Part shown: positions 25,245 through 34,529 of the stretch, one piece after another | How the letters are laid out: each line of letters begins with the position of its first letter | How positions within the stretch are numbered: the first letter of the stretch is position 1 | Assembly: GCA_036381835.1 (NCBI GenBank) | Contig: DASVCA010000013.1 | Span: 1 to 61,156, forward strand | Source: DASULK01 sp036381835 | GTDB taxonomy: Bacteria > Actinomycetota > Actinomycetes > Mycobacteriales > Micromonosporaceae | Reading direction: 5' to 3' | DNA length: 61,156 nt | The notes under the pieces: generated by a model | Database searches by the model: none | What the model saw: only the letters and a program-made list of their open reading frames with translations | What the model was told of the DNA's origin: nothing | Position numbers and translations under genes: made by a program

Positions 25245-26795
25245 ATGACAGGCGACCCGGCCACACTCGTATCCGAGCCGACGATGACCACCGGGCGGAG
25301 TGACCCGGGCACAGCCGGCCGGACTCCGACCGGGGGCGGGCGCAACCGATTGTCGGGGCTCGACGCCGCCCGGGGCATAGCGCTGCTGGCCATGATGGCG
25401 GTGCATTCCCTGTACGTGGTCGACGAGGCCGGTCGGCCCACCTGGTGGTACTCGATCTTCGGTGGACGGGCCGCAGCGGTCTTCGCCGTGCTGGCCGGGG
25501 TCGGTCTGGCGCTGACGACCGGCCGCCGTCGGGTGCGCGCGGGCGACGCGCTGGCCACGACGGCGGCGTTGGGCGTACGGGCCCTGCTGATCGGCGCAGC
25601 CGGGCTGGCCCTCGGCTACACCGACCCGGCCGTGGCCGCGGTGATCCTCCCCTACTACGCGGTCATGTTCCTGCTAGCGATCCCGCTGGTGTTCCTGCCC
25701 ACTGGGGCCGTGGCCGTCCTCGGCGGCGTGCTGGCCATCGGGATGCCGGCGCTCAGCCATGCCTTGCGGGCCGACCTGCCGGCTCCGACCATGGCCAACA
25801 TCACGGCCGGCCACCTCGTCGACGACCCGGTCGGACTACTCACGGAACTGTCCCTGACCGGGTACTACCCGGCGCTGCCGTGGCTGGCGTACCTGTGCGC
25901 CGGCCTGGTCATCGGACGACTCGACCTCACCCGGGCCAGGGTCGCCGGCGGGCTGCTGCTCGTCGGAACCGCTCTCGCCGCGACGGCGGCGGCCGTGTCC
26001 ACGCTCCTGCTCGACTGGCGCGGCTCGGCCGAGATCACCGCTGCCCAGCCGGGCAGCGGTCTCACGCCGGAGGAGACGCAATCCCTGCTGGCCTTCGGCG
26101 GCGACGGCACCACGCCGACCACCACCTGGTGGTGGCTGGCCGTGAACGCGCCGCACACCGGCACACCGCCCTACCTGGTGGGCACCATCGGAACGGCGAT
26201 GGCGCTGCTCGGGCTCACCCTGCTCGCCGGCCACCACATCGCTCACCCGACCTGGCGGCGGGTCACGGCAGCCGTCCTCACCCCGCTGGCCGCAGCCGGT
26301 GCCCTCACGTTCAGCCTCTACGCCGCACACATCGTGTTCATCAACTCCAGTTGGGACACCTTCGACGCCACCGACGGATATCTGCTACAGGTCGCGGTAG
26401 CGCTCCCGCTCGCCCTCGGTCTGCGAGCCACGATCGGCCGGGGCCCACTCGAAGGCGCACTTTACAAGATCACAAAGTGGGTTCGGGCACACACCGCGAC
26501 CCGATCGCAGCCGGTCAGACGGCAGAGCCGTGCGACCGCACCGGACGTCCTCGACGGTCGGACCCACATCGACGACCAGGCAGCGACCGAAGAGGTTCCC
26601 GAGTCGCACGATCCGCCGCATCGGATGCTGGTTCCTGCCGGTCAGTTCTCGCTGCCGGGGAACGGATCGCCGCAGACGCTGGTCATCGAAATCGTGATCG
26701 AGGGGTCGGGGCAGATCCGGCTGCGGATAGACGTGGACGATTCGGCTGACCGGATCGCAACAACCAGCAACGGCCGCCATGACACTACGCGGTAG
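25245..26795 (+). CDS. Polytopic acyltransferase-like membrane protein (DUF1624/DUF418-type)
   Basis: 516 aa. LSGLDAARGIALLAMMAVHSLYV near residue 37 is the first-helix signature of the HGSNAT/DUF1624 and related membrane acyltransferases, with the conserved His; about ten helices follow, then FSLYAAHIVFI. After about residue 420 comes a soluble tail of some 95 residues, charged and rich in Asp, Glu and Arg, whose function I cannot tell. Probably acylates an envelope glycan. ATG 25245 is preferred over an upstream GTG. Confidence 0.8.
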   Translation: MTGDPATLVSEPTMTTGRSDPGTAGRTPTGGGRNRLSGLDAARGIALLAMMAVHSLYVVDEAGRPTWWYSIFGGRAAAVFAVLAGVGLALTTGRRRVRAGDALATTAALGVRALLIGAAGLALGYTDPAVAAVILPYYAVMFLLAIPLVFLPTGAVAVLGGVLAIGMPALSHALRADLPAPTMANITAGHLVDDPVGLLTELSLTGYYPALPWLAYLCAGLVIGRLDLTRARVAGGLLLVGTALAATAAAVSTLLLDWRGSAEITAAQPGSGLTPEETQSLLAFGGDGTTPTTTWWWLAVNAPHTGTPPYLVGTIGTAMALLGLTLLAGHHIAHPTWRRVTAAVLTPLAAAGALTFSLYAAHIVFINSSWDTFDATDGYLLQVAVALPLALGLRATIGRGPLEGALYKITKWVRAHTATRSQPVRRQSRATAPDVLDGRTHIDDQAATEEVPESHDPPHRMLVPAGQFSLPGNGSPQTLVIEIVIEGSGQIRLRIDVDDSADRIATTSNGRHDTTR

Positions 26796-26825
26796 CCGAA
26801 CCGCGTGCTGATCGGTAAGTATGCG

Positions 26826-26860
26826 AAACGGCCCTCAGGAGATCTCCTGAGGGCCGTTTT
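26826..26860. terminator. Bidirectional intrinsic terminator
   Basis: Perfect inverted repeat AAACGGCCCTCAGGAGA and complement, ending in TTTT on the plus side. It serves the acyltransferase gene and, on the minus strand, the tRNA. Confidence 0.88.
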
Positions 26861-26863
26861 CCC

Positions 26864-26940
26864 TGGTAGCGGGGACAGGATTTGAACCTGCGACCTCTGG
26901 GTTATGAGCCCAGCGAGCTACCGAGCTGCTCCACCCCGCG
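26864..26940 (-). tRNA. Initiator tRNA-fMet (CAT)
   Basis: 77 nt including encoded CCA. Cloverleaf with anticodon CAT in CTCATAA, flanked by three G-C pairs (GGG/CCC) at the base of the anticodon stem and an unpaired 1-72 position (C1 opposite T72), the two marks of an initiator. TTCAAAT T-loop intact. Confidence 0.96.
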
Positions 26941-27050
26941 TCGGCGATACCAACCTTAGCGCACCGATCACGAGCCACGCAAAGCGAACCGGTTAATCCG
27001 CGTCACACCGCTCCGACCGCTGCCGGACCGACTGTAGCCATCCACAGAAA

Positions 27051-27088
27051 GGTGTGGGCCCGCGGCTTGCCAGCCGCGGGCCCACACC
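27051..27088 (-). terminator. Hairpin after the UPF0182 gene
   Basis: 17-bp perfect inverted repeat (GGTGTGGGCCCGCGGCT) with a TGCC loop, 10 nt past the stop codon; TTTCTG follows on the minus strand. Confidence 0.82.
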
Positions 27089-27098
27089 GGGTCGATCG

Positions 27099-30077
27099 TC
27101 AGCCGGTTCGGTCAGGCGAGGGCGATGACTCCACCCCCACCGGGTCCCCGGACACCGCCCGCTGGGCGGCCTGGAACTCGTTCATGGCGTCCTCCAGCGC
27201 TTTCAGCGCCCGCCCGTAGCGCTCGAAATCGCCCGACGCCTGCGCGGCCTTCACCTCGGCGATCGCCGCCTGCACCTTCGCGGCGGCAGCGGCCAGATCG
27301 TCCGACAGCACGGGCGGCTGGCTGGGGGTCGGCTGCGGCTCGGGCTGCGGCTCCGGTCGCGGCTCCGGTTCCGGCTGCGGCGGCTGACCCTCGGCGGCCT
27401 TCTTCCCTTGTTCGACCAGTTCGCGGATGCCCTCCTCGATGCTGTTGGCCAGCACCACGAAGGCGCCGCCCTCGCCGTAGGAGAGCAGCACGCGCTGCAG
27501 CACCGGGTAGGCGTTCTGCTGCTTGGTCTTCACGTACACCGGCTCGACGTAGAGCATGCCGTCACCGAACGGCAGCGACAGCAGGTTGCCGTACTCCACC
27601 TCGGCCTGACCGTCGGCGGTGAGGTAGCTCAGCTGCTGACGGATGTCACCGTTGTTGGTCATCTTCTGGTGCACCTGCACCGGGCCCGGGATGACCGTCT
27701 GGTCGGGCAGCTCGAGCATCTCCAGTCGCGGCTCGCCGTCCACGTACGAACCCGAGATCAGCGCCGCCAGGTTCTCCCGACCGGCCGGGGTGACCGCCGA
27801 AGTGATCTGGAAGCGGGGCTCATCCTGCCCGGGCAGCTGGGTGTACAGGTAGTACGGCGGCTGCCGCTCCCCCTTGTCGGGGTTGTGCGGTGTGTTCGGC
27901 ACCTTCCAGAAGTCGTCGCCGGAGAAGAACTGCGACGGGTTGTCGACGTGGAACCGGGTCAGCAGGTTCCGCTGCACCTTGAACAGATCGGAGGGGTAAC
28001 GGAAGTGCTGGACCAGCTCCGGCGGCGTCTGCTCCTTCGGGATCACCAGGTCACCGCCGAACGCCTGGTTCCACGCCTTCAACACCGGGTCGTCCGCGTC
28101 GAACTCGTAGAGCCGGACCGTGCCGTCGTAGGCGTCGACCGTGGCCTTCACCGAGTTGCGGATGTAGTTGACGTCCTTGCGCTCCAGCCGGAACGTGCCC
28201 GCGCCGGTCAACTCGTCGCGGGTCTCCGACTGCAGGTTGATCCGCTCGGCGTACGGGTAGGTCGCGGCGGTCGTGTAGCCGTCGACGATCCACACGATCC
28301 GCCCGTCGACGATCGCCGGGTACGGGTCGCCGTCCAGGGTGAGGAAGGGTGCCACCTTCTCCACCCGGTCGCGCGGGTTGCGCACGTAGAGCAGCTTGGA
28401 GTTCTCGTTGACCGCGTCGGAGAGCAGGAAATTCGGCTCCTGCTCTTTGAGCGCGAACAGCAGCCGGCGCCCGAACGAGCCGATCTCCACGCCGCCCGTG
28501 CCCTCGTAGGTGTAGTTCTGCTCGCCGCTGTTCGGCCGGTCGAACTCGACGTGGCGGTTCGGGTCGGTCTGGCCGACGATCGCGTAGTCATCGGGCCGCA
28601 TCTGCTCGCCGAAGTAGACGCGCGGCTGCTCGGCCGGAATCAGCTCCGCCTCCGACGAGCACCGCTCCTGCGCCTCGTCGCCGAGGAAGCCGGAGACGAA
28701 CAGCGGTTGGCCGCCGCAGACCACTTTGTTCGCGGGCGCGCTGACCAGACCGTACCCGTGGGTGTAGACGGTGTGCCGGTTGATCCAGTTGGCCTGCTGG
28801 TCGGTCAGTTCGGCGTAGTTGATCTCCCGAATGCCGACCACGTGATCCTGGGTCTTCCCGTTGACCGTGTACCGGTCGACGTCGAGTTTCTGGCCGAAGT
28901 CGTAGAAGCTGCGCACCTGCTGCAGCGCGGTGAACGTCTCCGAAACCACCTGCGGGTCGATCACCCGGATCCGGTCCACCACCGTGGTGTCCGTGGCCAG
29001 GGTCTCCGGCGGGATCAGGTTGGCCGCCGCGTACTGCATGGTGCGGGCGCCGGTGAGACCGAACGCGTCCCGGGTCGCTTCGATGCTGCGCTCGATGTAC
29101 AGCGCTTCCTTGTCCTTGGCGCTCGGACGGACCTCGAACGTCTGCACCGCCCAGGGGTAGATCCCGCCGATCGCCACCGCGGAGATGCCGAGCAGGGCCA
29201 GCGACACGCCCGCCCAGACCAGGTTGCGCATCCGGGAGTTGGAGAACACCAGGATCGCGACCGCCACCACGACGGAGATGTAGGCGAGGATCTCCTTCGC
29301 CGGCAGCAGCGCGTTCACCGTGGAGTAGCCGGCACCGTAGAAGTGGACCGCGGTCGCCTCGGTGCGCTCCAACAGCAGCGTCCGCCGGTCCAGCAGGTAC
29401 GCGACCGCTTTGAGCAGTACGAAGACGGCGACCAGACTGGTGAGCTGGATCCGCGCGGCGTTCGTGATCCGGTCGCCCGCGCCCTGCAGGCGCACGCCCC
29501 CGAAGAGGTAGTGCACGGCGAGCGCGCCGATCAACGACAGCACCACCGCGGTGAAGCCGAGGCCGAGCAGGTACTGCAGGAACGGCAGCCGGAAGACGTA
29601 GAAGCCGACGTCGGTCTGGAACTCCGGGTCGACGACCCCGAACTCCTGGGCGTTGCGGAACAGCAGCCACTGGCCCCACCGCGCCTGCGCGGACATGCCG
29701 GCGAAGAGGCCGACCAGGGTGGTGATCGCCACGAACCAGAGACGGATCCGCGGGGTCAGGACCATCCGGTAGCGATCCAGCGCGACCTGTTCGACGGAGT
29801 GCGGACGCAGTAGCGGGCGCCACCGGTAGGCGAGCCACAGGTTGGCACCCACCAACAGCGCCATCGCCAGGCCGGCGGCGAGGAACAGCAGCACCCGGGT
29901 GGCCCACACCCCGGTGAAGACGGCCTGGTACCGGACCTCCTCGAACCACAGCCAGTCGGTCCACAACTCCACCCCCCAACCGAGGAGGGTGAAGACGATG
30001 AAGACACCGATGAGCACGCCGATCGTGGCGCGGCCGCGTCGGCTCATCCTGGGGAGGGGGCTGGTGGGCATCACCAC
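27099..30077 (-). CDS. UPF0182 family large membrane protein
   Basis: 992 aa; ortholog class of Rv3193c. About seven N-terminal membrane helices (to roughly residue 310), beginning GVLIGVFIVFTLLGWGVELWTDWLWFEEVRYQ, then a large extracytoplasmic domain, and a C-terminal coiled-coil-like Ala-rich segment. Near residue 910 is a Pro-Glu repeat (PQPEPEPRPEPQPEP). Function not established. GTG 30077 has GGAGAG 6 nt upstream; ATG 30071 is an alternative. Downstream of the PDZ protease on the same strand. Confidence 0.9.
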   Translation of the reverse strand: MVMPTSPLPRMSRRGRATIGVLIGVFIVFTLLGWGVELWTDWLWFEEVRYQAVFTGVWATRVLLFLAAGLAMALLVGANLWLAYRWRPLLRPHSVEQVALDRYRMVLTPRIRLWFVAITTLVGLFAGMSAQARWGQWLLFRNAQEFGVVDPEFQTDVGFYVFRLPFLQYLLGLGFTAVVLSLIGALAVHYLFGGVRLQGAGDRITNAARIQLTSLVAVFVLLKAVAYLLDRRTLLLERTEATAVHFYGAGYSTVNALLPAKEILAYISVVVAVAILVFSNSRMRNLVWAGVSLALLGISAVAIGGIYPWAVQTFEVRPSAKDKEALYIERSIEATRDAFGLTGARTMQYAAANLIPPETLATDTTVVDRIRVIDPQVVSETFTALQQVRSFYDFGQKLDVDRYTVNGKTQDHVVGIREINYAELTDQQANWINRHTVYTHGYGLVSAPANKVVCGGQPLFVSGFLGDEAQERCSSEAELIPAEQPRVYFGEQMRPDDYAIVGQTDPNRHVEFDRPNSGEQNYTYEGTGGVEIGSFGRRLLFALKEQEPNFLLSDAVNENSKLLYVRNPRDRVEKVAPFLTLDGDPYPAIVDGRIVWIVDGYTTAATYPYAERINLQSETRDELTGAGTFRLERKDVNYIRNSVKATVDAYDGTVRLYEFDADDPVLKAWNQAFGGDLVIPKEQTPPELVQHFRYPSDLFKVQRNLLTRFHVDNPSQFFSGDDFWKVPNTPHNPDKGERQPPYYLYTQLPGQDEPRFQITSAVTPAGRENLAALISGSYVDGEPRLEMLELPDQTVIPGPVQVHQKMTNNGDIRQQLSYLTADGQAEVEYGNLLSLPFGDGMLYVEPVYVKTKQQNAYPVLQRVLLSYGEGGAFVVLANSIEEGIRELVEQGKKAAEGQPPQPEPEPRPEPQPEPQPTPSQPPVLSDDLAAAAAKVQAAIAEVKAAQASGDFERYGRALKALEDAMNEFQAAQRAVSGDPVGVESSPSPDRTG

Positions 30078-30194
30078 GGTTTGCTCTCCGCACGTTCTGG
30101 CAGACGGACCTGATCGCGGTCAAGCCTACGCGGTACGGGCGCTTGGCGGTCCGAGGCGCTCGTGCGGGCCGCCCGCGGTTTCACCCGAGCGCTT

Positions 30195-31208
30195 TCAGCA
30201 GCGGGCGGGTTCCCCGCCGGCGCGAAGCGTCGCGAGGGCGTCCAGCGCCTCGTCGAGCGAGCCGACCTTGACCAGCAGAAGGTCGGGCTGGGCGTTGCGG
30301 ACCGCCTCCGCGCAGTTGTCGACGGGGACGAGGAACACCTCGGCACCGGCGTCCTTCGCGCCCATCAGCTTCTGCGGGATGCCGCCGATGGGCCCCACGT
30401 TGCCCTCGTCGTCGATGGTCCCCGTACCGGCGATGATCTTCCCGCCGGTCAGATCCTCCGGGGTGAGCTTGTCGACGATGCCGAGCGCGAACATCAGCCC
30501 CGCGCTGGGCCCCCCGATCTTGTCCAGTTCGATCTTGAGTTCGAACGGGTGCGGCTGCTCCTGTTCGATCCGCACCCCGATCCGCGGGCGGCCGTCCACC
30601 TCGGCGGTGGTGATCGTCGCCGTGCCCGGCACCCCGTCCCGACGGAAACCGATGCTCAGCTCGGTGCCGGCCGGCTCCGTCCCGATCATCTCCAGCAGCC
30701 TGCTCGCGCTGGTGACCGACTGCCCGTTCACGGAGGTGAGCACGTCCCCGACCCGCAGCACACCTTCGGCGGGACCCCCGGCGACGACGTCTCGCACCAC
30801 CACCTGCACCGGATAGCCCAGCCGTCGCAACGCGGCGGTCTCCGCGCTCGTCTGGGACGCGCGGAAGTCCTCCGCGTTGCGCTGCTCGACCTCTTTCTTG
30901 CTCTGACCGGGCGGGTAGATCAGCTCCGCGGGCACGACCGCCTGTTCGTCGTCGAACCACCCGGCGATCGCGGACACCAGTTTGACGTCCGACTGCACTC
31001 CGACGGTGGTGAGCCGCAGCTGCCCGGCGGAGGTCGACGTCTCGCCGTCGGTGACCTGGATGACCTCCGTGCCGTCCGATTCGCCGAGGGTGTCCACGGT
31101 CGGCCCGGGGACCAGCACCACGTACGGCACGGGCACCGCGAGCACGCCGATGCTGAGCAGCGCGGTGAGCAACGCACCGAGCAGGACCGTGGTGCCGCGA
31201 CGTCTCAT
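30195..31208 (-). CDS. PDZ/Lon-type secreted protease (YlbL family)
   Basis: 337 aa. N-terminal membrane anchor (residues 8-28), PDZ domain about 120-205 (GPAEGVLRVGDVLTSVNGQSV), and a Lon-type proteolytic domain with Ser235 in GGPSAGLMF and Lys280 in GGIPQK forming the Ser-Lys dyad. Orthologs include Rv3194c and B. subtilis YlbL; thought to work outside the membrane. Start reset to ATG 31208. Probably cotranscribed with UPF0182. Confidence 0.92.
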   Translation of the reverse strand: MRRRGTTVLLGALLTALLSIGVLAVPVPYVVLVPGPTVDTLGESDGTEVIQVTDGETSTSAGQLRLTTVGVQSDVKLVSAIAGWFDDEQAVVPAELIYPPGQSKKEVEQRNAEDFRASQTSAETAALRRLGYPVQVVVRDVVAGGPAEGVLRVGDVLTSVNGQSVTSASRLLEMIGTEPAGTELSIGFRRDGVPGTATITTAEVDGRPRIGVRIEQEQPHPFELKIELDKIGGPSAGLMFALGIVDKLTPEDLTGGKIIAGTGTIDDEGNVGPIGGIPQKLMGAKDAGAEVFLVPVDNCAEAVRNAQPDLLLVKVGSLDEALDALATLRAGGEPARC

Positions 31209-31295
31209 GCGCCCGAGCGTACCGATCTCGCCGCCCGGCGCGACAATCAACCGCGATCCACCGGCGGCCCTCCCGCATCAGCCGTCGGGCCCGCG

Positions 31296-31301
31296 TACCG
31301 T
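31296..31301 (+). promoter_or_regulatory. Leaderless-type -10 element
   Basis: TACCGT ends 7 nt before GTG 31309; divergent from the PDZ protease gene. Confidence 0.5.
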
Positions 31302-31308
31302 AAGTCTC

Positions 31309-32541
31309 GTGCCTGATTTTCCGTTCGGCTTCGCGCTCCCCGGCGGTCAACCGCCCGACCCCAACGATCCGCGGCAGATGCAGCAGATCATGGAGCAGTT
31401 GCAGCGGCTGTTCGCCACCCCGGGGACCGGCCCGGTCAACTGGGATCTGGCCCGGCAGGTCGCCGCCGCCCAACTCGCCGCGCAAGGCGACCCGGCGGTG
31501 ACGCCGTACGAACGGCACGCCGTGGAGGAGGCGCTACGGCTGGCCGATCTCTGGTTGGAGCCGACCTCGCAGCTGCCGTCGGGCATGCGCTCGGCCGCGG
31601 CGTGGAACCGCAACGAGTGGATCTACAAGACACTCGACGTGTGGCGCCGGCTCTCCGAACCGGTCGCGGGCCGGATGATCGGGGCGATGGGCGAGCTGTT
31701 CCCGCCGGAGGCCCGCGCCCAGCTCGGCCCGATGCAGTCGATGTTCGCCACGTTGGGGGGTGCGCTCTTCGGCGGGCAGCTCGGCCAGGCCCTGGGCACG
31801 CTCGCCACCGAGGTGCTCTCCACCGGCGACATCGGGCTGCCGCTCGGTCCGGCCGGCACCGCCGCGCTGATTCCGGGCAACATCAAGACGTACGGCGAGG
31901 GGCTGGAGCTGCCCGAGGACGAGGTACGCCTCTACGTGGCGCTGCGCGAGGCCGCGCACCAGCGGCTCTTCCAACACGTGCCGTGGCTGCGCGGGCATGT
32001 GCTGGCGGCGGTCGAGACCTATGCGAACGGCATCACCGTCGACCGTGCGGCGATCGAGGAGGCGATGAGCCGGATCGATCCGATGAACCCCGAGTCGATG
32101 CAGAGCGTCGCCCTCGAAGGGATCTTCACGCCGGAGGACACCCCGGCGCAGAAGGCCGCGCTGTCCCGGCTCGAAACGGTGCTGGCACTGGTGGAGGGAT
32201 GGGTCTGTCACGTCGTGGACAGCGCCGCCGCCGGGCGACTGCCGGATGCGATCCGACTCGCCGAGGCGTTCCGCCGCCGCCGCGCGGCCGGCGGCCCGGC
32301 GGAGCAGACCTTCGCGGCGCTGGTCGGTCTGCAGTTGCGGCCGCGCCGGCTGCGGGAGGCGGCGGCGCTGTGGGCGGCCCTGACCGAGCACCGGGGCATC
32401 GCCGGCCGGGACGCGATCTGGGGGCATCCCGATCTGCTGCCGTCCGACGAGGACTTCGCCGATCCGGTCGGATACGCCCGCAGCCAGCCGGACCTCGGCG
32501 GCCTCGAAGAGCTCGGCGGCTTCGACCCGGGCGAGCGCTGA
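31309..32541 (+). CDS. DUF2342 family zinc-metalloprotease-like protein
   Basis: 410 aa, start GTG 31309 giving an N-terminus MPDFPFGFALPGG. Corresponds in context to Rv3195. Conserved stretches: GTLATEVLSTGDIGLPLG, YVALREAAHQRLF near residue 220, and LVEGWVCHVVD near residue 295; the last two supply His/Glu residues that make the family a predicted metallohydrolase (often annotated zinc-dependent metalloprotease or F420-associated). Activity is unproven. Confidence 0.85.
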   Translation: MPDFPFGFALPGGQPPDPNDPRQMQQIMEQLQRLFATPGTGPVNWDLARQVAAAQLAAQGDPAVTPYERHAVEEALRLADLWLEPTSQLPSGMRSAAAWNRNEWIYKTLDVWRRLSEPVAGRMIGAMGELFPPEARAQLGPMQSMFATLGGALFGGQLGQALGTLATEVLSTGDIGLPLGPAGTAALIPGNIKTYGEGLELPEDEVRLYVALREAAHQRLFQHVPWLRGHVLAAVETYANGITVDRAAIEEAMSRIDPMNPESMQSVALEGIFTPEDTPAQKAALSRLETVLALVEGWVCHVVDSAAAGRLPDAIRLAEAFRRRRAAGGPAEQTFAALVGLQLRPRRLREAAALWAALTEHRGIAGRDAIWGHPDLLPSDEDFADPVGYARSQPDLGGLEELGGFDPGER

Positions 32542-32585
32542 CGGCCGGAGCACCGGCGGGTCGGGTCGGTCGACCCGCGGACCGG

Positions 32586-33194
32586 TCAGGACGGGGAGAG
32601 CAGGATGCGGGTGTGCTCCCAGCCCTCCACCGCGGGGTCGAGGCTGCTCAGATCGGCCGGGCCGCGCAGCCGTCGCCAGCCCGAAGCGACCGCGACGTCG
32701 GCCCGGCGCGGGGCGGCGGTGCGGATCGCGTCGAGCGTGGTGGTGTCCAGGTCGATCGCGGGAAGCCAGGGCGGGGCGGGCAGCCGTACCGCGACGCCGA
32801 GCAGGCCCGCGCCGTCCGGTGGCGCGGCCACGGCGACCGGACGGCTGGTCAGCGGCCGGAGCAGCTTGCCCACGGTGAGCGCGGGCAGGTCGGGTGCGTC
32901 GGCGGCGAGTACGGCGACCTGGTCGCAGCCGTCGGCCGCCGCCGCCGAGAGCACCGCGTTGACCGGCGCGTCGGGGTGGTCCGCGAGTCGGTAGACGGTC
33001 ATGCCCGGCCAGGCGATGCGTTGCGCCAGATCGAGGTCGGCGGCGGTGGCGGCGATCGCCGGTCGCACCTGGTCGAGGGTGGCGAGCAGGTCGACCACGT
33101 CCTCGGCGAGCGCCGACCGCCAGTCGGCGGGGTCGATTCCGGGCGGCGTCCATGCCACCCGTCCCAGCAGCGCCACCACACCACGTCGCGTCAC
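32586..33194 (-). CDS. Conserved protein with nucleotidyltransferase-like features
   Basis: 202 aa. The segment VAVLAADAPDLPALTVGKLLRPL resembles the glycine-poor DxPxL loop of CofC/MobA-type GT-A fold nucleotidyltransferases, and VNAVLSAAAA precedes it. The N-terminal G-rich loop of that fold is not obvious. Tentative assignment to a DUF2064-like family; otherwise hypothetical. Convergent with the DUF2342 gene. Confidence 0.6.
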   Translation of the reverse strand: MTRRGVVALLGRVAWTPPGIDPADWRSALAEDVVDLLATLDQVRPAIAATAADLDLAQRIAWPGMTVYRLADHPDAPVNAVLSAAAADGCDQVAVLAADAPDLPALTVGKLLRPLTSRPVAVAAPPDGAGLLGVAVRLPAPPWLPAIDLDTTTLDAIRTAAPRRADVAVASGWRRLRGPADLSSLDPAVEGWEHTRILLSPS

Positions 33195-33275
33195 ACCCAG
33201 ACCCTAGCCGGCCCGAGCCGGCGCGTCCGTGCCGCCGCTACGGCGTGCGGGTGAGGGTCGCCCGGCGGTCGCCTG

Positions 33276-33830
33276 TCAGCCGGTCCCGCCCGGTTCGGTT
33301 TCGTCCCGGTACGGGGTCGGTTCGCTCATCGCGGCCACCCCCTCCAGGTAGCCGCGGGCGCGTTCCGTCTTCGGGTAGCGGGCGACCAGTTCCCAGAAGC
33401 GGGCGTTGTGGTAGGGCACCACCAGGTGGACGAGCTCGTGCATGAGCACGTAGTCGACGACCCAGTCGGGCATCTGCTGCACCCGGTGGGAGATCCGGAT
33501 GGTGCGATCCGCCGGGGTGCACGAGCCCCACCGGCCGTTCTGGTTCGTCACCCACCGGACACTCGCCGGCACGACGTCGGGCTGGTCTTTGAGGTAGCGG
33601 TTTATCAGTCGCTGGGCGCGGGCCAGGAGTTCGGCGTCGGATCGACGCTGTCGTTCCTCTCGGGCGGCGAGTCGGGCGAGCATCCGATCGACCCACTCGG
33701 ACTCCTCGGCTCGGGAGAACTGGTCGGGGATGAGGACGACCACCCGTTCCCCGTCCCGGTAGGCAGACACCGTCCGCCGCCGGCGCTGACTGCGCCGTAC
33801 TTCGACAACCGGCTTGCGCCCTCCAGCCAT
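33276..33830 (-). CDS. DUF45/YgjP-like M48-type metallopeptidase
   Basis: 184 aa. Zinc motif HELVHLVVPYHNARFWELV near residue 130 (HEXXH plus H) and the upstream TNQNGRWGSCTPADRTIRIS block define the YgjP/DUF45 (WLM-like) family. A hydrophilic N-terminus precedes. Probably a cytosolic peptidase; substrate unknown. Confidence 0.85.
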   Translation of the reverse strand: MAGGRKPVVEVRRSQRRRRTVSAYRDGERVVVLIPDQFSRAEESEWVDRMLARLAAREERQRRSDAELLARAQRLINRYLKDQPDVVPASVRWVTNQNGRWGSCTPADRTIRISHRVQQMPDWVVDYVLMHELVHLVVPYHNARFWELVARYPKTERARGYLEGVAAMSEPTPYRDETEPGGTG

Positions 33831-34233
33831 TACCGGCTCGCGTTGCCTCGCGTTCCGCTCACGAATCGCACGCTAGCCCGTAACTGCCGAGGCTCCAAGA
33901 GTTGACGCGGCGAAGTATGCCAGGAAAGTTCGGGTTAGGCCGCCGCCGTCCGGAAACTTTTTGGGGATCGTTCACAGTACCCGACCTCGATCCACCCCGG
34001 CTCGACGACCCGTCGAGGGTCTTCACCCGGCGTGTCACGGCACAGGTCATCTACCCGACCTGTCGCCGCGTGCACACTCTGTTCGTCGGATTCCTCACAG
34101 CGTCGGTGTTCGGACGCGTGATACAACCCGCGCCTAGGTAGGGTCCGCCGCACCGGGGCTGTCGCGGGGCTCGGAACCGCGGGGCCGGACGGCAGATCCC
34201 CGCAGGAAGATTCGAAGATTCGAGGAGTGCACC
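33831..34233. other. Intergenic region, about 400 bp
   Basis: No supportable gene. TAGGGT at 34139-34144 is a candidate -10 for the DUF5679 gene, leaving a leader of roughly 85 nt. A locally AT-richer patch (GGAAACTTTTTGGGGATCG) lies near 33953. Confidence 0.45.
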
Positions 34234-34392
34234 GTGAGCCAGACCTACAACGGCTACTGCGTCAAATGCAAGGAGAAGCGGGACTTCGAGGGGGACGTTC
34301 AGGTCTCCAAGACGGGCATGAACATGGCGAAGGGCAAGTGCCCGGTCTGCGGTACGACGATGAACCGGATCCTCGGCAAGGCGAAGGCCTGA
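34234..34392 (+). CDS. DUF5679 small zinc-ribbon protein
   Basis: 52 aa from GTG 34234, with GAGGAG 7 nt upstream. Two CXXC knuckles (Cys9/Cys12 in GYCVKCKE and Cys36/Cys39 in KCPVCGTT) form a likely rubredoxin-like zinc ribbon. The family DUF5679 is widespread in actinobacteria, unknown in function; a nucleic-acid-binding or ribosome-associated role is only a guess. Short enough to be missed by standard ORF cut-offs. Confidence 0.85.
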   Translation: MSQTYNGYCVKCKEKRDFEGDVQVSKTGMNMAKGKCPVCGTTMNRILGKAKA

Positions 34393-34425
34393 TCGGCTCG
34401 ACACCCGCGAAAGCTACCCACCGGT

Positions 34426-34487
34426 TGTGGATAACCGGCGGAAAGCTGTGGACAGGCCGGTGGTTTTCACGGCCTGCCTGTGGATAA
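34426..34487. promoter_or_regulatory. Cluster of three DnaA boxes
   Basis: TGTGGATAA at 34426-34434 and 34479-34487 (exact complement of TTATCCACA) and TGTGGACAG at 34447-34455, all in the same orientation and spaced by 21 and 32 bp, i.e. about two and three helical turns. Situated between the DUF5679 gene and the E1-like gene, far from any dnaA/dnaN locus. Confidence 0.72.
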
Positions 34488-34529
34488 CGACCCGAGGCGG
34501 CCGCGGTGACGGTGGGAAGGTGTCGTGCC

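Noticed and set aside
33902..34141. 79-codon plus-strand frame before DUF5679
   Set aside because: No Shine-Dalgarno, no recognisable protein features, spans the presumed promoter region.
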